NCBI RefSeq assembly: GCF_035582795.1
Contig: NC_134373.1
Coordinates: 12,980,001 to 13,044,000 of the forward strand
Direction of reading: 5' to 3'
Source of the DNA: Mycteria americana
Taxonomy: Eukaryota; Chordata; Aves; Ciconiiformes; Ciconiidae
Length of the DNA: 64,000 bases
Under the pieces are notes generated by a model. That model did not search any database. It saw nothing but the letters and a program-made list of their open reading frames with translations, and was not told the origin of the DNA. The position numbers and the translations under genes are program-made. Of this stretch, positions 1-8,950 are shown in pieces. Numbering within the stretch: the first letter of the stretch is position 1; every line of letters begins with the position of its first letter.

Positions 1-1033
1 CAGACCACTTGTGTTTTTTCTTATGCTTACACATTTAGCAGGTCTTACCTAGTATTTCCTTAGCACAGTACCTAATAGGGAAGAGAAGCAACAAGGTTTC
101 ATTAGCCCTTCTAATTAAAAGTTTTAGTGTCAGCATGGACCAGAACTGCTCACAATTGGCCTTAGGAAAATCTGTCTGCATGAACTAAAATAAACATTGG
201 TATGGAGGGAGCTAGGATTTCTTCCTTAATAATTTTGCTTCATTAGCAGAGGCATTGTGAAAGTTTCCACAAAGATTTTAGCCTTAGGGCATGCTCACAG
301 AGAAAAATCTAGAAAACCTGCTACAGCTATACCCCCAAAACTCAAACCAGAAGGAGAATGAGGATTTTCTTGGGGAGATTCCAAAGTGAACACCTGAATA
401 TTTCTAGCTGGCCCCGGGCACAATAAGTTGCACTCCCAACAAATGCAGGTGCCTCACAAGACTTTTAGGAACCTTGACCCTAACTTTTTTCCTAAATGAA
501 TCTTCCTTCCATACAGAGCCCCACTAACTCCAGTGCAGCCCCACTTTCCTGCAGACAATGCCACATGACAGCTTGTGCGGAAGCAAGGGTGAAATAGGGT
601 CCCACACTTGCAAGCATTTACTTGATGTCTTTAGTATCTAACTTTACTACTGCTCCTCCAGACAGTCAAGCTAAGCATCTTTCTGAGTATGTGACAGACA
701 GATTTGGACCTTCATAGTTTGATTTCTAATACATACAGGTGGCATGTTAAATAGCTCAATCAAATATTTTCAGAAAATCAAACTACTGGTTTATGTGCCT
801 AACTTTAGGAGCTAATTCATGCATCCATTTTTACCTTTTTTCAAACATAGCCTGAAATTTCATCAGAAAGTGCTTTAAGTTCTTATACCTGACTTATCCT
901 GTGGCTCTTCAAAGTGGGTATTTGGAGTCTGTTATCCTGGTGGCTGTGTGAAAAGATTAAACATTGAGACTTCCTAGATGATTTTGCCACAGGAAAATGA
1001 TAAATATGCAATATAAGCGATAAATATACAGGA
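1..1033. other. Upstream AT-rich intergenic DNA
   Basis: I see no gene here. The stretch is AT-rich, with frequent stops in all frames and no exon with convincing splice borders. Confidence 0.6.
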
Positions 1034-1582
1034 CACAACATGCAATGTGCCCTTGTGGCAAAGACGGCCAAGAGCGTCCTGGGCTGTGTTAGAAAAAGCT
1101 TCACCAGCAGCTCAAGGGAGGTGGTGCTTCACCTCTACTCAGATGTAGCATCACCAGTGCTGCAGTGCCATGTCCAGTTCTGTACTTTCCAGTACAAGAG
1201 AGATATGGCCATACTGGAGCAAGCCCAGTGAAAAGCTGGCAACACAATTAAGTGGCAGGAGCATCTGTTATACAAGGAGAGGTTGAAAGCTGGTACTGTT
1301 TAGTCCAGACAAGAGAAAGCTCAGGGGGATGTTATCAATGTGTATAAACACCTGATGAGGTGAGTAAAGACAACAGAGCCAGACTCTGCTCAGTGGTGTC
1401 CGGTGACAGGACGTGAAGCAATGGGCACATCACTCGGCCACCTGTGAGGGTGGTCAAGTACTGGAACAGGATATTCAGAAGCCCAGCTAGACATGGTCCT
1501 GAGCAACCTGCTCTAGCTGACCCTGTTTTGAACAGATGGGTTGGTCTAGGCCATCTCCAGCCTCAGCCACTCCATGGTTCTA
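1034..1582 (+). mobile_element. Old CR1 LINE 3' fragment, sense strand
   Basis: The sequence reads as a decayed CR1 reverse-transcriptase C-terminal region plus 3' UTR. It has the characteristic run of 'cagtgtgcccaggtggccaa'-like text, then 'tactttccagtacaagaga', then 'ctggaacaggatattcagaa', and ends near 'gaccatctccagcctcagcc'-like text before 'ctccatggttct'. Stops interrupt the reading frame after about 60 codons, so it is not active. Boundaries are approximate. Confidence 0.8.
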
Positions 1583-3169
1583 AATTGCTCAGAGCTTTAA
1601 AATCCTAGGAGCACAGGCAGGAATTCACAGAGGAATTCCAGTTCCAAAGATAGACTTTGGAACTGACCACTAGCTCTGCTGTAAAGGCATTAGAAAAACT
1701 GCCCATATTAATCAGCTGCCAAACAAAAGAAAGCATTGCTGAAATGCACCTCTAATACCAGGCTCCCAGAACATAAAAGCGATTATAATCAGACAGATGT
1801 TCTGAGACAGATTTTTCAAACCACACTGCACAGCACCATCTTCTGGTGAGCAAAAAGTTGGATTTTTTTTTTTCAGGCTTTAAGAAAAAAGCTCTAACCA
1901 TATCAAAGATAATTTTCATACAAGAAATGGTAATGTTAAGTTTAAAAATAAGCAATTTAAAATAACATCTATAAAACACAGAAGTGAAAAAATTTTTATT
2001 AACCCAATATCCCTAGAAACACACAAAGTGAAAAAATATCCTTTAAAATGTCTTACCCTCTTCATCAAGAGGACCAGGCATCAACCTTGTTCTGATTTCT
2101 GCAAGTAAATAAAAATACATATTGCTCGTATAATAAACAATGAAATCTCAAAGTATACATCACAACACAATGTTCTTCTGAGCTTCTATGTGGACCACAA
2201 TGACAAGGTCTGCTTTCTGGAAAAGCCTTTGGATGAGCTTTAGAATATGGGAAGTAAGAACTGTTAAGCTTGCTCTAGCATGAGCCCAAAGACATACCCA
2301 TGAAAAATACAAGTATGCCGAGTAGACCATGAACACACCATTGCTCAAGCTGAATCTCTATGAGTAGGCTGCACAAAAACATGCAGGCCAGAATTTGTAC
2401 TCAGAAAATAAGCCACTTTAAAGTACTCTGCTTATTACTAGCTTGCTACACTGACAAATAACCTTAGTATCACCATACTTCCTTTTCATTTGTTGAATTT
2501 TCCAACAAGAAGATAACCAGTCAATAGTTTGATGCATGTTACTTCATTACGCAATCGCTGTTCAATTAACTCTGCTGTCTTGCACAACTGACTCAATTAG
2601 TAAGGGTCAGACTTGGTATCTGGCAGTTTCCCAGGTTTGCACACAAGCATTTTTAGCTAGACTATGAAAATAGAACAAAGGAACAAATACATGAAATAAG
2701 AAAATTCTAGACAAACCAACCAGGAATGCTTAGGAATAAAGGAAAGGCTCTGTTTCCTTGCTTTGCTTGCCATGTAAAATGCAGTTTCTCACAGTGGTAC
2801 ACATGAAAGCTTTTCCTCCAATGTAGTAGCGCTAGTATAACCAAAGTAAAGTAAGCCTACGTAGCTGCTTTTTTAAAAAATACAACCAATACCTTTAGGA
2901 AATAACTGAATCCACATACCTCTTTGTTTTGAAATTAACTGCTCTACGTGGAGCGTAAGCTACCCCAGCACTGTACCTGTGCTACAGCAACACACGCTGT
3001 GGTTTTACTGCACTGCAGGAGACCTTCTACAGTCACACTACCTAATTCAGAAGTACCTACTGGCCTGCCTTTCCTCCGGATTTATCAGCCCAGCACCATT
3101 TTCAAGCTAAGGCAGCACACACAGAACATCAGCTGGGCACTGCCAGCTCAACTTTGCTTTAGCAAGGGC
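1583..3169. other. Intergenic DNA left of the C2orf69 promoter
   Basis: No recognisable gene. It contains a possible 42-nt minus-strand exon at 2057-2098, listed separately, and a few short ORFs (for example minus 1752-1979 and 2160-2348) that look like chance. Confidence 0.5.
2057..2098 (-). other. Possible 42-nt minus-strand exon (weak)
   Basis: On the minus strand, TTATTTACTTGCAG (acceptor) is followed by 42 nt and then GGTAAGA (donor). One frame is open, of the type 2+13 codons+1, and includes the residues MPGPLDEE. If it joins the minus-strand donor at 3207 it could be a 5' exon of a divergent transcript (FTCDNL1 lies on this side in other vertebrates). Short length makes chance a real alternative. 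Confidence 0.2.
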
Positions 3170-3206
3170 AGGGGGAGGCCGAGGGGCCGGCAGCTGCGCA
3201 GGCTCA

Positions 3207-3436
3207 CCTAGGGCACCACACGGCCTGAGGAGAAAAGGGCCTGGCGGCACCCGGGAACAAGCCGGCACCTGAGCCCAGCTGACGGAGCGCTGGTACCCAA
3301 ACCCGGAGAGGGCGCCAGGAGGCTCTGGGAGGCGCCCCGAGGGCCCAGCCCCCCGGGGCACCTTGAGGAACAGCGCTGCCGCGCGCGCGACGGCGGCCGA
3401 GCGGCTCCGCGCTTCCCGCCACCCTCATTTTAAAGG
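3207..3436 (-). other. Possible non-coding first exon of a divergent transcript
   Basis: On the minus strand the island contains CTAG followed by GTGAGC, a near-consensus splice donor whose intron would begin at 3207. The upstream minus-strand sequence back to the palindrome at 3437 is GC-rich and has no obvious ATG-initiated protein. This would suit a 5'-UTR exon of a head-to-head partner of C2orf69 or a promoter-divergent lncRNA. The exon start is a guess. Confidence 0.3.
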
Positions 3437-3459
3437 CTTCGGCGACGTCATCGCCGAAG
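3437..3459. promoter_or_regulatory. CRE-like perfect inverted repeat
   Basis: The arms CTTCGGCGA and TCGCCGAAG are exact reverse complements separated by CGTCA. The centre reads GACGTCAT, an ATF/CREB-type core. It sits about 230 bp upstream of the C2orf69 start codon in the CpG island. Confidence 0.55.
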
Positions 3460-3606
3460 GGGGCAGCTGCCAGACTCGCGCTGCCCCGCCCCCAGCGCTC
3501 GGCCGCGGCCTCGCGGCGCGCACGTGCGGCGCCCCCTGCCGGGTCTCCGGAGGGGGCCGCGGGCGGCGCCGATAGGCGGAGGCTGGGGGGGGCGGGGCGG
3601 GGGCGG

Positions 3607-3618
3607 TGCGCAGGCGCA
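3607..3618 (+). promoter_or_regulatory. NRF1-like site
   Basis: TGCGCAGGCGCA matches the NRF1 pattern YGCGCAYGCGCR with one deviation, and partly repeats in the next bases. NRF1 commonly drives nuclear genes for mitochondrial proteins, which fits C2orf69. Confidence 0.5.
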
Positions 3619-3692
3619 GGCGCGGTGCGTGGCCGGGCCGCGGGCGGGTGGCCGGCGGGAGGTGGCCGCCGGGGCGCGGGGCCGGCGTTCCC

Positions 3693-4001
3693 ATGAGCAG
3701 GCGCTGCCCGCCGGCCGCCGCCTCGCTGCTGCGGGGGCTCGTCGGCCCCGCTGCCCTCTGCCTGGGCAGGAGCATGAGCCTCTGCGGGGCGCCGGCCGCC
3801 TGCGCCGCGGGGCCTGCGGGCGGCGGCGGTGGCGGCGCGGGCTTCTCCTCAGCGCGGCTGAGCCCGCCGTGGCTGCGGCTGCCTGAGGTGCCGGGCGCGG
3901 AGCCGCACCGGGCCAACGAGCTGCTGCTGCTGCTGCCGCCGGCCCCGCGCGGCCCGGCCCCGCCGCAGCATCACGTTGTCTACTTCCCGGGGGACGTGCA
4001 G
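3693..4001 (+). CDS. C2orf69: C2orf69 coding exon 1
   Basis: This exon carries 103 codons and ends at CAG followed by the donor GTACGG. It encodes the poorly conserved targeting region and the start of the conserved FPGDVQ segment. The intron is phase 0. Confidence 0.93.
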
Positions 4002-6286
4002 GTACGGCGGGGCGGGCTGCGGGCGGCCGAGGGCGATAAGCAATGGCGGGTGGGAGCGGCCCGGGCGGCGGAGGAGGCCGGGGGGGCGGGAGCCGGGAAG
4101 CGGCGCTGGAGGGAGCCGCTGACCGCAGAGGCTCTCCGGGGCTGAGGGGTGGCGAGGGGGTGGCGGCCGCAGCTCCCGCGGCGGAAACGGCAGTGCCAGG
4201 CTGCGGGGTCCCGCCGCGGCGAGTCGGAGCTCTCCCCTGGGGGAGGCATCTCTTGCGTGCTCTGTGCCCGTTACCGTCGGGTAAACGTAGCGGGAATGGG
4301 CCGTCCTTGAAGCCTGCAATGGAGCAGCGGTGGAGGGGGAGTCTTCTTCTGTAGTACCGCCCGAGACTGATATTTCTGGTGGTGACGGCAATATCTGAAA
4401 TCGTATCAGAGAGGGTCAGTGGAGAGAAGACGATGAAAGCCTAAGGTGGCAAGTTTTCCTCGGCAGGCTTAGCACCGCCTCTTGCGGGTGTACAGACACC
4501 CCAGACACTGTCCTGCGGGTCGTTCACAGGCGCTGACGCTTTCTCAGCCTGGCCTGAAGAAGGCATGTGTTGTCCCCGAGTTGACAAGAAATTGGAAAGA
4601 GAGACTCTGAAGTGCTGTCCCTAAGCATGTGGTCGACCTCTGTAACATTACATACTCTGGTACTCGGGGTAGTCAGCTGATCTCAAAAGTCATTACTTCT
4701 CAAAAGCAGGGGTAGTGTCTTTTTGTTCTGTGCAAAGGCTTTCTTTTTCTGTAAGGTAAAGATGCAGAACTTTGTGGATTTTCATTTTAAGGATTGGAAT
4801 GGCCTAAGAAAACCTTTTTGATTACCGTTCCTGGGTATGACTTTATTATTCCTTAATAAAATAAACTAATTAGTATTCTCTGCCAGGATGAATTCAGAGG
4901 TGAGGATCATTCATGACTTGGGGGTCAGGTTTTTTCCATCTATGCCCCATATGGATGTGAATGAGGGGAATAAAGACTCCCTGCAGTTGAATGAGAGGGA
5001 TTTTTTTTTCTGTATAAAAAATAGAAAACTTATTATGAAGTTTTAAGTCTATTGTTTTTCTGTCGTAAGATAATCAGTATTTCTGCAGATGGAGGTAATA
5101 CATAAAAATTATGTATTCTGTGTCATAGTAAGTTGAATAATACTTTAATCTTCTCTTGGAATGAAGTCAACAAAAATTACAAATACTTCCATGTGTTTAT
5201 TTTTATTGTATTAATTTTGGGGGTATTAAAATGTGTGGTAAAAATATTAAAGTAGAATAAGTAAATCTAAATATGCCAGTTTCTTTAATGTGTTTCGTGT
5301 TCTGGAACCCTAGGCAAGCGAGTGCCTCTAATGCATGTTTCTCTGTTAGTTATGGTCCTTTCTTATGAATATAAGTACACTAGACAGAGCTGAAGTATTT
5401 TCACAATGTAGTAATGCGTCTTTTCTATTTTTTTTTAATTTTTCAGAACTATCATGACATCATGTCTTGCCACCCAGAAAACTTTCAGTGGGAGCACTGG
5501 AGTTTTGAAAATGTTGCTACCATACTTGCTCACCGGTTCCCTAATAGCTTTATTTGGGTTGTAAAGTGTTCTCGAATGCACCTGCACAAATTCAGTTGTT
5601 ATGACAACTTTGTGGCGAGCAACATGTTTGGAGCACCAGAGCACAGCACTGACTTTGGAGCTTTCAAGCATCTCCATGCATTGCTAGTTAATGCATTCAG
5701 ACTCTCTCAGAACATTCTGCTGTCCCAGAAAAGTGTGCATGGTGTCAGCAAGGATGCAAAAATAGCTCCTTGTAAATCACAGCCGCAGTCTGTTCCTACA
5801 ACGAATGGCTGCTCATCCACAGAAAGAGAGAGAGATTGTGAATGCTCTAATAATTCTGCTATGAACTTCATTATACCGTCTGCTGTAGGTGCAGTGTCAT
5901 TTACTTTGATTGGCTTCAGTAAAGGTTGTGTGGTTTTGAACCAGCTGCTTTATGAGCTGAAGGAAGCTAAAAAAGACAAGAATACAGATGCCTTCTTAAA
6001 AAACATAAAAGCAATTTACTGGTTGGATGGTGGTCACTCGGGAGGAAGCAATACTTGGGTTACTTACCCTGAAGTGCTGAAAGAGCTTGCACAGACAGGA
6101 ATTGAAGTTCATGCCCATGTTACACCATACCAAGTGTTTGACACAATGAGGTCATGGATTGGGAGAGAGCATGAGAAATTTGTACAGATACTTGAAGAAT
6201 TTGGTGTGGAAATAAATGATCAACTACATTTTGCTGATGACGTTCCCTCCTTAGATAACCATTTCAGAGTTCATGAAGTATTTTGA
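3693..6286 (+). CDS. C2orf69: C2orf69 homologue, mitochondrial serine-hydrolase-like protein (2 exons)
   Basis: The coding sequence joins 3693-4001 and 5447-6286 into 382 residues, close to the 385 of the human protein. The family is mitochondrial and needed for respiratory function; human loss causes combined oxidative phosphorylation deficiency 53, and a link to glycogen branching enzyme has been reported. The N-terminus is Arg/Ala/Leu-rich, as in a targeting peptide, followed by six glycines (residues 43-48) and a leucine run. The conserved body begins at HHVVYFPGDVQ (93-103). A nucleophile-elbow motif GFSKG places Ser261 as the probable catalytic serine, followed by WLDGGHSGG, and the C-terminus ends FRVHEVF. 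ATG 3693 is the first in-frame ATG; its context is weak (C at -3), but it aligns with the human start. Substrate is unknown. Confidence 0.97.
4002..5446 (+). other. C2orf69 intron
   Basis: A single intron of 1445 bp, GTACGG to TTTTTCAG. Its first 300 bp continue the CpG island; the rest is AT-rich. No repeat or nested gene is recognised. Confidence 0.9.
5447..6286 (+). CDS. C2orf69: C2orf69 coding exon 2
   Basis: The exon follows a long pyrimidine tract and TTTCAG and runs 279 codons to TGA. It carries nearly all of the conserved protein, including WSFENVATILAHRFPN, the GFSKG motif and the HFRVHEVF end. Residues about 195-245 are Ser/Thr/Cys-rich and variable, likely a loop. Confidence 0.97.
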   Translation, partial: NYHDIMSCHPENFQWEHWSFENVATILAHRFPNSFIWVVKCSRMHLHKFSCYDNFVASNMFGAPEHSTDFGAFKHLHALLVNAFRLSQNILLSQKSVHGVSKDAKIAPCKSQPQSVPTTNGCSSTERERDCECSNNSAMNFIIPSAVGAVSFTLIGFSKGCVVLNQLLYELKEAKKDKNTDAFLKNIKAIYWLDGGHSGGSNTWVTYPEVLKELAQTGIEVHAHVTPYQVFDTMRSWIGREHEKFVQILEEFGVEINDQLHFADDVPSLDNHFRVHEVF

Positions 6287-8950
6287 GACTGTATGTATCT
6301 GAATATTATATTCATTGTAAAAGCACTTTTGACACTGTAAATGTTGTCATCTAGGTTTACAGCTTTGAGCAGATGCTCTCTGAAGAGAATGCTAAATCAG
6401 TCCTGCATTGCTGATAGATACTATATATAAATTTCAGTAGCTTAAAAAGGAGGATTGGGACTCCACACCTACAAAAGATGTTGTCATTTGATTCCTAGAA
6501 AAAAGTGTTATGAAGAACTATCCTATACATGTTCTTTTGTTAAATGTGAGCGTTTATTCTCAATATGTTGGCAAAATTTTTAGTCCTGGATGTCTAACGT
6601 CATACACTGCCTTTAATGGGAGTTTAAAGTACTCAAGACTTTCGAATGTCTGGATACTTCAATTTAGTGGCTTCCAGGGCTAAAAACTTTGGTCTTTGTC
6701 GATAACAGATGTAATGTTATTTTTTTGGCTTAAGGAAAATGATGATTGCTAGAACAATCTTAGTTATATATTTTGGTGAAAATTGTTTTAATTAGTTAAT
6801 TAAATCTTCCAGTTTTGTAACACTTCTCCTAATTGAAACAGTGTCACAAATATTTACGTTTGGAATAATAGTGCCAATCCATTTTTCTTCCTTATGTGCA
6901 CCTTGCCTTTTCTGTCGCTATAAAGTTTCATTAATTCATTGTGTAGTATCTGCTAGTGAATAGCCATTTCACCTGGGGGCTTGAAAATTTTGACATAGCT
7001 ATGTTAAGTGACCAAGAATATTGATGAGAGTGTGGCTTATTGCTGTTTCAACATACCTTGCTATTGCTTTGACTAACTTCTATAAGGACCAGCCGTAATA
7101 TCTATCTTTACAAGTTAAGAGGTGTCTTTATTCCTGCCTTGGACTGGTGAGGTTTTTCTTTATAATTGCTGCATTGATGTCGATCTAAATCGAGCCAAAA
7201 GTACATAATGTATTACAAGTTGCATTAAAATTTTTAGACTATGTTGACTATAGCTGTTTCAAAATGCTTCAGTTTTTAGAACTATTCTCTCCTTTAAATG
7301 TATTGCAGTAGTTGCTTCTAGAGCCACCCAAAAATCTACTTTCAGATAGATATTTCAGCCTAATTTTTCTTACAGAAAAAAAACCCTCTAATTAAATACA
7401 AAGCCAGACAAATCAGATACAAAAGACGTAATCTAGTTCAGGCCCCAAACCTGAATGTTCTTCACAAAGAATTACTGAAAGATGGACAAATGAGGGTATT
7501 AGTGGAACTTTTCTACTGTTGTAAGTAAGTTTTTCCATTTACCTACAAATAAATCTTAGAATCACTCTTAGAGACAACTGCAGCTATTAACAATGAACCA
7601 GTAGCTTAAAATGGTTTTGGATTTCCTGGAAGTATAGGAATACAAAAGCAAGTTAGCAAAACACTGTGAAGATTACACAAACAAATGTGGTTCAGTTCTG
7701 AAAAAAGGCATTTTATTCAACTTTGTTCCTATGTTTGATGGCTTAGGAACATCTTCCCCTTGCTTCTTGCTTCCTGTGATTCTTAGACTGTGGAAGGAAA
7801 GTCCTGGGTCATCTTTCTTCTATTGGCATCATTAAAACTTCCAAGGTTCACTGGAGACAGCATTTTCACAACTCTTGCAGAAGTTGTGCACATGTTACTG
7901 ATCACTGAAGAATGAGAAAAGTGTGTTGAACTCTTAAGAAAATTTTCTTAATACTCAAAATAGTGAGGGTAGTAGGATTATGCATACGGTGTTCACCTTA
8001 CAATGTGAAAGTGAACTCTATCGCTAATAATAATTAGACTAATGTACCTAGTTGATGAAGAGGGGAAATAATCTATTTTAATTGATGGAGAAAACTGCAA
8101 CATGCAAAATAATTCTAACATTTTATAAAAGAATCTGAAATCTAGTTCCATCGGCTTTTTTTTGAAACTCTTTCTTGGAGACTTTGTTCAACCCTATTTA
8201 TTGATTACCTTCTTAGTGGGCTTATAAGAACTTGTTTATGTGTTCCAAGGAAGGCTATTTGAATTTTTTGGTCCTTTTGATAACACTTGCACCATATGCG
8301 AGGAATTTTTTCTGTAAAGGAAATATGGGTCACCTAACAAAGTGGTTTTGATAGAAAGCCTACAGATTGCTTGAAATATCTTCGATTATCCACTTATAAA
8401 ATTTTAAAAAATAAACCACAAAAACCTCAAAACGCCCCACTGATCTTGCTCCCTCTCATTTCAGTTTCAAACTGACTAGGCTAACTTGAGTATGCTAAAA
8501 CTTGCCCTATCCAATAACAGTGCAGATCACAGACCAATTTCTAAACAATTCTGTGCCAGCCAAAACAGCAGGAGTAGGTTGTTGCAAGCTTTTGGAAACA
8601 GTTAGTAAAATATTGACATTGTCTTCAGAAGTTTCTGGATGGCTGTCCTATGAAAATAACATTAACCTGTTTGATGGAGGCTGCTTACAATAACTGTTAA
8701 ATAAAATAGGCTCAAGTGTTGCTGTATTAATTTGAAGAATAAGCACTTTGTTGTAAAACTAATCTTGTTTGGAGACTTAATGTTGTGGAGGGAAAACTGG
8801 TTGTTTTTCATTCTCTAAACAGTTGTAGTACTCTGTTGGAATGTGCCTCTGTCATTCACTACAATGCATGCTAAAAATAAATTTTGCAAACAATGTAGAA
8901 AATAAACTATTTCTAATGGGTGAAACCACTTTGATGTGAATGTAAAACCA
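6287..8950 (+). other. C2orf69: C2orf69 3' UTR (inferred extent)
   Basis: AT-rich, non-coding sequence follows the stop. AATAAA signals occur at 7548, 8699, 8876 and 8901, with ATTAAA near 8951. The 8876/8901 cluster is followed by GT-rich text and is my preferred main cleavage region, which fits the long 3' UTR of this gene in mammals. The true ends need transcript data. Confidence 0.6.
8876..8906 (+). terminator. Clustered poly(A) signals of C2orf69
   Basis: Two AATAAA hexamers, at 8876-8881 and 8901-8906, precede a GT-rich stretch at about 8960-8980. Confidence 0.5.

Larger units (their letters stand above)
3170..4300. promoter_or_regulatory. CpG island over the C2orf69 promoter and exon 1
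   Basis: A sharp change to very high GC with dense CpG. Visible elements are GC boxes at 3587-3606, an NRF1-like GCGCAGGCGCA repeat at 3608-3620, an E-box CACGTG at 3521-3526, and a CRE-like core inside a perfect inverted repeat at 3437-3459. No TATA box is seen, which is usual for a housekeeping mitochondrial-protein promoter. Transcription start is inferred to lie near 3600-3680, and there is no upstream ATG between 3607 and the C2orf69 start codon. Confidence 0.8.

Noticed and set aside
3606-3692. 29-codon in-frame upstream extension of C2orf69
   Set aside because: It would need a GTG start; ATG 3693 is the first ATG and matches the family length.
3425-4391. Several long minus- and plus-strand ORFs in the first CpG island
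   Set aside because: GC-rich DNA lacks stop codons, so these are shadows of C2orf69 exon 1 and its promoter; the translations are Pro/Arg/Gly/Ala-biased.
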